A stretch of DNA of 64,000 nt from Streptomyces sp. 378 (GTDB taxonomy: Bacteria > Actinomycetota > Actinomycetes > Streptomycetales > Streptomycetaceae). The notes under the pieces were generated by a model, which was not told where the DNA came from, searched no databases, and worked only from the letters and a program-made list of their open reading frames with translations. This document shows, piece by piece, positions 28,964 to 36,564 of the stretch (the first letter of the stretch is position 1; each line of letters begins with the position of its first letter). The stretch lies in NCBI RefSeq assembly GCF_030124145.1, contig NZ_JASKMS010000008.1, positions 219,175-283,174 of the forward strand, in the 5' to 3' direction. The translations under genes were made by a program, and so were the position numbers.

Positions 28964-29794
28964 TCACTGCTTGGCGAAAGCCAGCAGGTCCGCGTTCAGA
29001 CGGTCGGCGTGGGTGGCGAACAGGCCGTGGGCCGCGCCCTCGTAGGTCAGCAGGGTGCTGCCGGGAACGAGCTCCGCGGTGCGGGGACCGCACAGCGGAT
29101 ACGGCGCCCCGAGGTCGGCGGTGCCGTGGACGACCAGGGTGGGCACCCGGACGGCCGCCGTCTCCGCTCGCTGGTCGGTGGTGAACAACGTGCGGTAGAT
29201 CTCCGTGGCGGCCCGCGGCGAGGTGTCCATGGCCAGGTCCGTCAGCCACTCGGCCAGTCGGGGCGAGAGCGGCGTGCTCGCCGGATCCGCCTCGGGGCCG
29301 GCGAAGAACGGCCAGGTCAGTGATCTCAGCCAGGCGGCCCGGTCGGTCCGGATGGCCTTCTCGATCTCCTGGAACAGCGCCATCTCCAGGCCGTCCGGGT
29401 TGTCCGGGGCGCGCAGCAGGAACGGCGTGGTCGAGGCGACCAGCGCCAGCTTCCCCACCCGCCCGGCGCCGTACCGGGACAGGTAGCGCACGGCCTCACC
29501 GCCGCCCGCCGCGTAGCCGACCAGCAGGACGTCCCGCAGGTCGAGGTGGTCGAGCAGGTCGGCGAGGTCCGAGGCGAGGGTGTCGTAGTCGTAGCCGCTC
29601 CAGGGGACGTCCGAGCGCCCGGTGCCGCGCCGGTCGTAGGTGACGCAACGCAGCCCCTGACCGGCCAGGAACGGCGCCTGGAACTCCCACATCCGCGAGT
29701 CCGCCATGGCGGCGCTGAGCAGCACCACGGGACATCCTTCGCCCCAGTCGGTGCAGTGGAGCCGGGTCCCGTCCCGGGTGGTGACGTACGGCAT
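28964..29794 (-). CDS. Alpha/beta hydrolase-fold protein with lost nucleophile
   Basis: 276-residue homologue of cofactor-free haloperoxidases. The nucleophile elbow that should read GxSxG is VGYAAGGGE, with Ala at the Ser position. The oxyanion-hole HG pair is also absent (LLSAAMADSRMW). The acid loop (HGTADLGAP) and the His (GAAHGLF) remain. It is thus unlikely to hydrolyse esters; a binding, lyase or isomerase role, or a chaperone-like function, is possible. It is the last gene of the SARP-controlled P450-MFS operon. Confidence 0.85.
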   Translation of the reverse strand: MPYVTTRDGTRLHCTDWGEGCPVVLLSAAMADSRMWEFQAPFLAGQGLRCVTYDRRGTGRSDVPWSGYDYDTLASDLADLLDHLDLRDVLLVGYAAGGGEAVRYLSRYGAGRVGKLALVASTTPFLLRAPDNPDGLEMALFQEIEKAIRTDRAAWLRSLTWPFFAGPEADPASTPLSPRLAEWLTDLAMDTSPRAATEIYRTLFTTDQRAETAAVRVPTLVVHGTADLGAPYPLCGPRTAELVPGSTLLTYEGAAHGLFATHADRLNADLLAFAKQ

Positions 29795-29824
29795 GACGCC
29801 TGCCTTCCTTGGTGGTGGGGACCC

Positions 29825-31297
29825 TTAGCGCCGTGCGGTGCGACCCGGCGCCGCCAGGACCAGGGCGGAGGCCAGGAGTCCCAGGGCGATGAGCGGGACG
29901 AGCGTGACGGCGAACGCGTGCGGGTAGGCGCCCGCCGAGCCGCCGGCGTCGGCCAGGGTGGGGAAGAAGACCGCACCGGCGATCGCCACGCCGACGGCCG
30001 CGCCGCCCTCCTGGGCGGTGTTCAGCAGTCCGGAGGCGGAGGCCGCGTGCTCGGGCGCGGCCGCGCCCAGCACCAGGTTGGTCAGCGGGCCGGTCGTCAG
30101 GCCCATGCCGAGCCCGGCGACGAGGAGGGCGGGCAGCAGCCACAGCACGTGTCCCGTCGTGTCCAGGCGGTCGGCGGTCAGGGCGACCGCCGCGTAGCCG
30201 ATCGCGAGGGTCAGCGGGCCGACGGCCACCCTGCGGGCGGTGACCGAGGCGGCCTTGCGCGACGACACCACCGAGGCGCCGAAGTAGCCCGCGCCCAGGG
30301 CCAGGAAGACGGACCCGGACTCCAAGGGCGACAGGCCCCGGCCCAGCTGCAGGTAGAGGGCCAGCACGAAGAAGAAGGAGCCCATCGCGAGGAAGTAGAC
30401 CACCGTCGCGGCCAGCCCCACCGAGAACACCCGGCCCTTGAACAGGGCGGGTTCGATCAGCGGGCCCCGGTCGGCCGCCGCCCGCCGACGCAGGTGCCAG
30501 ACGGTCACCGCCAGCAGGACGGCCGCACCGGCCAGCGCCTCCCACACCCACAGCGGCCAGCCGCTCTCCTGGCCCTCCAACAGCGCGAAGACGATGATGC
30601 CCAGGGACGCCGTGACCAGCAGGGCGCCCACGAGGTCCAGCCGGGTGCCGCCCTCACCGCGCGACTCGGGGATCGTGCGGCCGACGAAGGCCAGGGAGAC
30701 CAGGCACAGCGGGACGTTGATCAGGAAGATGGTCCGCCAGCTCAGTCCCGCGATGTCGACGGTGATCAGGGCACCGCCGATGAACTGGCCGAAGACGCCG
30801 GCAATTCCGATGACCAGGCCGTAGGCGTTGAAGGCGCGGTCGCGGGCGGCGCCGGTGTACACCGTGCCGATGATGCCGAGCACCTGCGGCACCATCAGCG
30901 CGGCGGCGGCGCCCTGGGCGATGCGGGCGACGACCAGGATGGTCGCCGTGGGTGCCAGGCTGCACGCGGCCGAGGCCAGCATGAACAGCACCATGCCGAG
31001 CGTGAACATCCGCCGGCGGCCGAAGAGGTCGCCGAGCCTGCCGCCGGTGATCAGTCCCGCGGTGAAGGCGACGCCGTAGCCCACGACGAACATCTGGGCC
31101 TGGGCGGCGCTGGCGCCCAGGTCGGCCTTGATGGCGGGGACGGCCACGTTGGCGATGAAGAAGTCCAGCACCGTGATGAACGTGCCCACGAGCACCACCA
31201 GGAGGGCACCGGCCGAGGGGGCGGCGGCCGGTGCGCCGCCGGGGGGCGTCGGCGCACGCCCCTCGACGACGACTTCCGTGCTTGTCTCAGAAGTCAT
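29825..31297 (-). CDS. MFS transporter, DHA2 (14-TM) drug exporter
   Basis: 490-residue major facilitator protein with about 14 hydrophobic helices. The family signature GGRLGDLFGRRRMF follows the second helix, and GIAGVFGQFIGGALI in the fifth resembles the antiporter motif. DHA2 proteins expel drugs by proton antiport, so this is a self-resistance or product-export candidate. It follows the P450 gene in the same operon. Confidence 0.9.
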   Translation of the reverse strand: MTSETSTEVVVEGRAPTPPGGAPAAAPSAGALLVVLVGTFITVLDFFIANVAVPAIKADLGASAAQAQMFVVGYGVAFTAGLITGGRLGDLFGRRRMFTLGMVLFMLASAACSLAPTATILVVARIAQGAAAALMVPQVLGIIGTVYTGAARDRAFNAYGLVIGIAGVFGQFIGGALITVDIAGLSWRTIFLINVPLCLVSLAFVGRTIPESRGEGGTRLDLVGALLVTASLGIIVFALLEGQESGWPLWVWEALAGAAVLLAVTVWHLRRRAAADRGPLIEPALFKGRVFSVGLAATVVYFLAMGSFFFVLALYLQLGRGLSPLESGSVFLALGAGYFGASVVSSRKAASVTARRVAVGPLTLAIGYAAVALTADRLDTTGHVLWLLPALLVAGLGMGLTTGPLTNLVLGAAAPEHAASASGLLNTAQEGGAAVGVAIAGAVFFPTLADAGGSAGAYPHAFAVTLVPLIALGLLASALVLAAPGRTARR

Positions 31298-31357
31298 GAC
31301 GACTCCGTTTCTCGATCATTTCGGGTGGTTGGCCGGTGGTGCCGGTACCGTGGCCGG

Positions 31358-32611
31358 TCACCAGGTCACGGGAAGGTGTGTCACCCCGTGGAAGACGGTG
31401 CCGCGGCGGAAGACCGTGCGCGGGTCGGCCGCCAGCCGCAGGTTCGGGAAGCGCCGCAGCAGGGAGCGCAGCGACAGCTCCATCTCCAGCCGCGCCAGCG
31501 GGGCCCCCTGGCAGTAGTGCGGCCCGAAGCCCCACTGCAGGTGGCCGCTGGTGTCGCGGTGCGGGTCGATCCGGTGCGGGCAGGCGAAGACCGACTCGTC
31601 GTGGTTGCCGGCGGGCACGGAGATGACGACGGCGTCGCCCTTGGAGACGGCCACACCGCCGAGTTCGAGGTCCTCCACCGCCAGCCGGACCATCGCGTCC
31701 TGGGAGATCGACCAGTAGCGCATCGACTCCTCGATGAAGTTCGGTATGAGCGCGCCGTCGTCGGCGGTCACCCGCGCCCGCAGGTCGTCGTCGCGCAGCA
31801 GCGCCAGGATGTTCAGGGCGATCTGGTTGGTGGTGGTCTCGTGTCCGGCCACCAGGACCAGCCGGGCGATGCCGACCAGCTCGTCCAGGGTGATGTCGCC
31901 CTTCGCGTGGTGGTTGACGGCGAGGCGGCTGATCAGGTCGTCACCAGGACTCTCCAGCTTGCGCAACGCCAGTTTGGCCAGGTACTCGGACATCTCCTCG
32001 AAGGCGGCCAGGGAGACCGCCGGGTCCTCCTGAGAGATGGTGACGCGGGTCTTCTCGATGAAGAACGCGGAGTCGTCCTCCGGAACGCCCAGCAGCCGTG
32101 CGATGACGAGGGTCGGCAGCGCGCGGGAGAACACCGCGTGCAGGTCGGCCGGCCGGGGCAGTGCTTCCAGTTCGTCCAGCAGCTCGTCCACCAGCCGCTG
32201 GACCGGTTCGCGCAGCCGCTTCACCCGGCGCGCGGTGAACTCGGTCTGGATCATGCGGCGGAGCCGGGCGTGCTCGGGGTCGTCCAGGCGCAGGAAGGAA
32301 CTCGGGTTCCCGCCGGGCGGGACCTGGATGCGCACCGGGGCGCCGGGCAGCCGTTCGTCGGCGCTGAGGCGGGGATCGCCCAGCGCCTGCCGTACGTCGG
32401 CGTACCGGGTCACCAGCCAGGCCAGGCGGGACTCGGCGGCTCCCGCCGGGAGGCGCACCACGCAGGGGGGCGCGTTGCGCAGTTCCGCCAGGATGGGCGG
32501 CGGGTCTCCGTCCTCGGTGCGGGCGAAGGGCCAGTCCAGGACATCGGTGTGGTCCGCGAGCGACACGTCGGCCTCCAGGGGTGAGGGGGCAGGCAGGTGG
32601 ATTACGGGCAC
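31358..32611 (-). CDS. Cytochrome P450
   Basis: 417-residue soluble P450. The I-helix oxygen motif is VAGHETTTNQ, the K-helix ExxR is EESMR, and the haem loop is FGPHYCQGAPLAR with the Cys ligand. The GTG at 32611 has GGAGG 8 nt upstream. Electrons could come from the ferredoxin encoded at 54476-54802. A tailoring hydroxylation or desaturation of the lipid chain or serine side is likely, the exact site unknown. Confidence 0.92.
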   Translation of the reverse strand: MPVIHLPAPSPLEADVSLADHTDVLDWPFARTEDGDPPPILAELRNAPPCVVRLPAGAAESRLAWLVTRYADVRQALGDPRLSADERLPGAPVRIQVPPGGNPSSFLRLDDPEHARLRRMIQTEFTARRVKRLREPVQRLVDELLDELEALPRPADLHAVFSRALPTLVIARLLGVPEDDSAFFIEKTRVTISQEDPAVSLAAFEEMSEYLAKLALRKLESPGDDLISRLAVNHHAKGDITLDELVGIARLVLVAGHETTTNQIALNILALLRDDDLRARVTADDGALIPNFIEESMRYWSISQDAMVRLAVEDLELGGVAVSKGDAVVISVPAGNHDESVFACPHRIDPHRDTSGHLQWGFGPHYCQGAPLARLEMELSLRSLLRRFPNLRLAADPRTVFRRGTVFHGVTHLPVTW

Positions 32612-32708
32612 CGGCTTTCCTCCGTGGTCGGCCTCGGACGCGCTGACGCCGCCGGGGCGGTGGGGACATGGGTGGTGTCCCGTCCAACGCCGCGGACGGT
32701 CGTGCGCC

Positions 32709-32741
32709 ACTGTCGCGCAGTCCGCTGACACGGCGCTGATA
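32709..32741 (-). promoter_or_regulatory. SARP-type promoter of the P450-MFS-hydrolase operon
   Basis: Minus-strand heptamers TATCAGC (32741-32735) and TGTCAGC (32730-32724) are 11 bp apart. After a 9-nt spacer comes GACAGT (32714-32709), a possible -10. A third repeat is not clear. Confidence 0.65.
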
Positions 32742-32811
32742 TGAGGGCCGACCGGGCTGTGGAACCCCCGGGGAACTCGTGTGGGGCCGGTGCTGGGGGT
32801 GTGGTGCAGAT

Positions 32812-32842
32812 CGGGAAGGCGCCGTGACGGGGCGCCTTCCCG
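32812..32842. terminator. Perfect 12-bp hairpin
   Basis: Arms 32812-32823 and 32831-32842 pair perfectly with a 7-nt loop, in the gap between the thioesterase gene end and the P450 promoter. It probably blocks read-through from the PKS operon. Confidence 0.5.
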
Positions 32843-32904
32843 GTGCCGCGCTGGTGCTGTGGCCGGGAAGGCCGGCCGGTCGACTCTCCGGTCGGGGCGC
32901 TGGT

Positions 32905-33066
32905 GCCGCGGCAGGCGACGTTCGCCCGTGAAGGAGCGGCGTCCGGTGCGTGCTCTGGGGGAGTGCCGGCCGGAAGCCCTCGTACTGGACGTACTCAGGC
33001 TTGCGGCCGGTGCGCCGAGAGGGCGTGCCGGGCGTCGCGACGGGGCGAACGATGCCTGCCGCGGCG
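32905..33066. repeat. Imperfect fold-back element, MITE-like or complex terminator
   Basis: About 160 bp of non-coding DNA whose ends (32905-32928 and 33041-33066) are imperfect inverted copies, with a second nested inverted segment around 32966-33016 (GCCGGCCGGAAGCC against GGCTTGCGGCCGGTGC). It begins right after the thioesterase stop. It could be a miniature inverted-repeat element or a terminator. Confidence 0.4.
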
Positions 33067-33891
33067 CTAGCGCGCGTGGTGGGCGGCGATCCGCTGCAGG
33101 CGGTGCGCGAAGTGGGCGGTGACGGCCTGGGCGTGCGTGTCGATGTAGAAGTGGCCGCCGGAGTACTCGTTGTGGCCGAGGTAGCTGGGGGTGCGTCCGG
33201 CCCAGTGGGTCATGGCGTCCAGCTCCTCCTGCAGGGGGTCGGAGCGCCCGCCGTAGGAGGCGAGCGGGCAGGCGACCCCGGCGCCGTCGTCGGCGTACTG
33301 GGCGGCGACCCTGAGGTCGGCGCGGAGCGCGGGGACCACGAGGGCGAGCATCTCGGGGTTGTCGTAGATCTCGGCCGGGAAGGAGCCCAGCTTCTTGATC
33401 CACTCGACGAGCTCGGACTCGGGCATCCGGCTCTGCTCCTCGGTGGGCTGGAAGAAGCCCACGGGCGACCAGCCGGACATGCCGACCATGACGGGCGCCG
33501 GGCCGCCCTCCTCCTCCATGCGGATGGCCAGCCGGAACGCGAGCTGGGCGCCGAGGCAGTGCCCGAAGAACGCGAAGGGCCGGTCGTCCACGTCGTCGAG
33601 CACGGCCTCGTGCAGGGCTTCGAGCAGCGGCCAGAACTCCTCGTACGTCGGCTCCTCCCGGCGGTTGTGACGGCCTGGCAGGGTCACCGCCTGCGGGGCG
33701 ATGTCGGGCGGCAGCAGGCTCTCCCAGTCCCGGTAGATGATGGCGCCGCTGCCCGCGTGCGGGAGCAGGAACAACCGGATCGAGGCGTCGGGCGAGGGCT
33801 CCACCGGGTGGAACCACTGGCCCGCACGGGACATCTGGCTGCCGGCGGTGACGGTGGCGCCGGTGTCCGTTGCGCTGGTGGTACTGGTCAC
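33067..33891 (-). CDS. Type II thioesterase with Cys in place of the active Ser
   Basis: 274-residue alpha/beta-hydrolase thioesterase of the GrsT/RifR family. The opening LFLLPHAGSGAIIYRDW is typical. The nucleophile motif is FFGHCLGAQ, where family members usually have GHSMGA, so Cys replaces Ser. The catalytic His is in SGGHFYI. Such enzymes remove stalled acyl groups or release a free acid. The GTG start overlaps the upstream stop by 4 bp. It is the last gene of the ACP-PKS-ligase-oxidoreductase-thioesterase operon. Confidence 0.88.
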   Translation of the reverse strand: MTSTTSATDTGATVTAGSQMSRAGQWFHPVEPSPDASIRLFLLPHAGSGAIIYRDWESLLPPDIAPQAVTLPGRHNRREEPTYEEFWPLLEALHEAVLDDVDDRPFAFFGHCLGAQLAFRLAIRMEEEGGPAPVMVGMSGWSPVGFFQPTEEQSRMPESELVEWIKKLGSFPAEIYDNPEMLALVVPALRADLRVAAQYADDGAGVACPLASYGGRSDPLQEELDAMTHWAGRTPSYLGHNEYSGGHFYIDTHAQAVTAHFAHRLQRIAAHHAR

Positions 33892-34892
33892 GACTGTGTA
33901 CTCCCCACGGTGGTGGACGGGCCGAGGGCGCGTACCGCGGGCAGCAGCACCTCGGCGATCTCCTTCAACTGCGGTTCCGGGTCGAGCGATCCGATCCTCA
34001 GGACCATGTGGCGGGCGCCGGCCCGGACGTAGCCGCCGAGCCATTCGGCGCACTTCTCGGCGCTGCCCCAGGCGTAGGCCTGGATGGTGCGCATCTGGTC
34101 GAGGGAACGGCCGTAGTAGTGGCTGATGTAGTGCTCCAGTTCGGCCTCGGCCGCCCGCTCGTCTCGGTTCACCGTGATCGTCGCGTAGAGGGCGGGGGTG
34201 ACGGCGCCGGCGGGGCGGCCGGCCTCCTCGGCGAGCTCGGCGATCCGGCGGCGGGCCCGGCCGTAGGCGTCTGAGTCGGGCAGGAACGGCAGCCAGCCGT
34301 CGTAGCGGGTGGCGGCGCGGGCGAGCACCTTGGGGGTGTCGCTGCCCGCCAGCCACAGCGGCGGGCCGCCGGCGGTGGCCGGGGAGGGCAGCCGGTCGAG
34401 GTGGTCGGCCTGCCAGTGCCTGCCCTGGAAGTCGGCCGGTTCGCCCTCCTGTCCGGCGCGCCAGGCCGTGCGCCACAGGGCGGTGATCTCGTCGAGGCGT
34501 CCGACGCGGCCGGGGAAGCTGGCGCCGACCGAGGCGAACTCCTCCTCCGTCTCGGGCATGGGGAAGCCGGAGCCGAGCCCGAGGACCAGCCGGTCCGCGG
34601 CCACGTGGCTGAGGCTCGCGACCATGTTGGCACCGATCAACGGGTGGCGCAGGGCCGGGGTCAGGGCGGCGGTGCCGACGGTGATCCGCTCGGTGGCGGC
34701 GGCAGCGGCGGCCAGGACGATGAGCGGGTCCAGGCGGGGGCGGGCGGTGAGCGAGTCGCCCGCCCAGAGGGAGTCGAATCCCAGGGCCTCGGCCTGCCGG
34801 GCGAAGCCCAGCAGCGGGGCCGCCGCGTAGGTGCCGTTGATGGCCTGTTCCCGGGTGGGCAGCAGGATGCCGACGTGCAGGGGCCCGTTCAT
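33888..34892 (-). CDS. LLM-class (luciferase-like) flavin/F420-dependent oxidoreductase
   Basis: 334-residue TIM-barrel oxidoreductase. Marks of the family are the opening HVGILLPTREQ, then LGFDSLWAGDSL, ERITVGTAALTPALRHP and LVLGLGSGFP. Members use FMNH2 or F420 to oxidise or reduce small molecules. It lies between the acyl ligase and thioesterase genes and is translationally coupled to the latter. A role in N- or C-oxidation or reduction of the chain is possible but not determined. Confidence 0.87.
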   Translation of the reverse strand: MNGPLHVGILLPTREQAINGTYAAAPLLGFARQAEALGFDSLWAGDSLTARPRLDPLIVLAAAAAATERITVGTAALTPALRHPLIGANMVASLSHVAADRLVLGLGSGFPMPETEEEFASVGASFPGRVGRLDEITALWRTAWRAGQEGEPADFQGRHWQADHLDRLPSPATAGGPPLWLAGSDTPKVLARAATRYDGWLPFLPDSDAYGRARRRIAELAEEAGRPAGAVTPALYATITVNRDERAAEAELEHYISHYYGRSLDQMRTIQAYAWGSAEKCAEWLGGYVRAGARHMVLRIGSLDPEPQLKEIAEVLLPAVRALGPSTTVGSTQS

Positions 34893-34929
34893 GGGCGACG
34901 CCTTTCTGTCCGTGGTGGCTGACGCGGTG

Positions 34930-36546
34930 TCATACGACCGTGCCGGCCAGCTGGTCCCGGGCCGGTGCCGTCAGCCGCTCCCGCACCGCGCGGCGCAGGA
35001 TCTTGCCGGAGGGGTTGCGGGGCAGGGAGTCGGTGAAGTGGTAGGCGGTGGGGATCTTGTAGTCGGCGAGCCGGCCGCGCAGGGAGAGCAGCAGTTCGCG
35101 CGGGTGCGCCTCGGCGCCGGGGCGCAGGACGACGACCGCGTGCACGCTCTCGCCCCAGTGCTCGTCGGGCAGGCCGACGACGGCGGCGTCGGCCACGGCC
35201 GGGTGCGCGACGAGCGCCTTCTCGACCTCGGCCGGGTAGATGTTCTGCCCGGCGACGATGATCGTGTCGTTGATGCGGTCGCACAGGTGGAGGTAGCCGT
35301 CCTCGTCGAGGTAGCCGGCGTCCCCCATGTGCAGCCACTCCCCCACCAGGGTGCGCGCGGTGGCCTCGGGCAGGTTCCAGTAGCCGAGCATCCGGGACGG
35401 GGCGCGCACGCAGATCTGGCCGATCTCCCCGGGCGGGAGGGGGTCGCCGTCGGGGCCGATCACCTTGACCTCGTTGCCGGCGCACGGCCTGCCGACCGAG
35501 TCCAGCACCGGGCTGCCCGGGTAGTGTGCTTCGGGCGGCAGGCACACCGCCACACTGCCGGTCTCGGTACTGGCGTAGATCTGCGCGAACTCGCAGCCGT
35601 AGGTCTCCAGGCACTGCTTGAGCAGGGTCTCGGACATGGGCGCCGCGCCGTAGGCGATCTTGCGCAGGGAGGTGAACGCCTCCGGTCCCGCGCCGCGTTC
35701 GGCGGCCATCATCTGGAGCATGGCGGGGGCCGCGAAGGTGGTGGTGACCTTGTGGGTGCGGATCAGCCGGACCGCTTCCTGCGGGTCGAACTGCGGCATG
35801 ATCACGTTGGTGCCGCCCGCGTTGAAGGTGTGCAGGAACCAGCCGATGCCCGCGACGCCGAAGCCCGGCAGCGAGATGAGGCTGACGTCGTCGGGCAGCC
35901 AGTCGATCCAGGCGACGCCGTGCTCGCGCATCGCGTGCGGCAGGGTGAAGAAGCTGCGGTGGGCGAGGACGGCGCCCTTGGGCAGTCCGGTGGTGCCGCT
36001 GGTGTAGATCTGCACCACGGCGTCGTCGGGGCCGGTGCCCGGCACCGGCTCGGAGTCGGGCTGGTCGGCGGCCCAGGCGGGCAGGCCCGCGCCGCGGGCG
36101 GGTTCGCCGTCGGCGTCGGTGCCGTCGACGCGGATCACCCGCCGCAGACCGGGCAGTTGGTGGCGCACCGCGGCGACGGTGTCCCAGAACTCGTCGTCGA
36201 CGAAGATCAGGGTGGCGCCGGAGTCGCGCAGGATGTGGTCCACCTCGGCCGGGGTGAGCCGCCAGTTGACCGGCACCAGGACCGCGCCCGCCTTGGCGCA
36301 GGCGAGCATCACCACGTAGTAGTTCTCCGACTCGCGCCCCAGGTAGGCGATCCGGTCGCCGCGCCGCGCGCCGCCGGCGCGCAGGGCGTGCGCGGCACGG
36401 CTGCTGTCGCGGTGCAGCTTGTCGTAGGTGGTGACGCGGCCCTCGCAGATGATGGCCGGGTGGTCCGGCCGGCTGCCGGCGTGGGCCCGTGAGGAGTGGG
36501 TGAGCGTCCAGCGCTCCCTCGGTATGCCGCTGGGTGTGTCAGTCAT
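34930..36546 (-). CDS. Long-chain acyl-CoA/acyl-ACP ligase (AMP-forming)
   Basis: 538-residue ANL-superfamily adenylating enzyme. The P-loop is YTSGTTGLPKGA, followed by IYASTETG, the hinge region GDAGYLDEDGYLHLCDR and the catalytic Lys in PSGKILRR. It activates a carboxylic acid as acyl-AMP and transfers it to CoA or a carrier protein. Directly downstream of the PKS gene, it probably loads or recycles a fatty acid starter for the PKS or for the ACP at 42285. The exact acid is unknown. Confidence 0.9.
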   Translation of the reverse strand: MTDTPSGIPRERWTLTHSSRAHAGSRPDHPAIICEGRVTTYDKLHRDSSRAAHALRAGGARRGDRIAYLGRESENYYVVMLACAKAGAVLVPVNWRLTPAEVDHILRDSGATLIFVDDEFWDTVAAVRHQLPGLRRVIRVDGTDADGEPARGAGLPAWAADQPDSEPVPGTGPDDAVVQIYTSGTTGLPKGAVLAHRSFFTLPHAMREHGVAWIDWLPDDVSLISLPGFGVAGIGWFLHTFNAGGTNVIMPQFDPQEAVRLIRTHKVTTTFAAPAMLQMMAAERGAGPEAFTSLRKIAYGAAPMSETLLKQCLETYGCEFAQIYASTETGSVAVCLPPEAHYPGSPVLDSVGRPCAGNEVKVIGPDGDPLPPGEIGQICVRAPSRMLGYWNLPEATARTLVGEWLHMGDAGYLDEDGYLHLCDRINDTIIVAGQNIYPAEVEKALVAHPAVADAAVVGLPDEHWGESVHAVVVLRPGAEAHPRELLLSLRGRLADYKIPTAYHFTDSLPRNPSGKILRRAVRERLTAPARDQLAGTVV

Positions 36547-36564
36547 GATCCGTCCTTGTGTGCG

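Noticed and set aside
32781..34032. Plus-strand frame across the thioesterase gene and its downstream region
   Set aside because: It is antisense to the thioesterase gene and lacks any domain; the non-coding part is better explained by inverted repeats.
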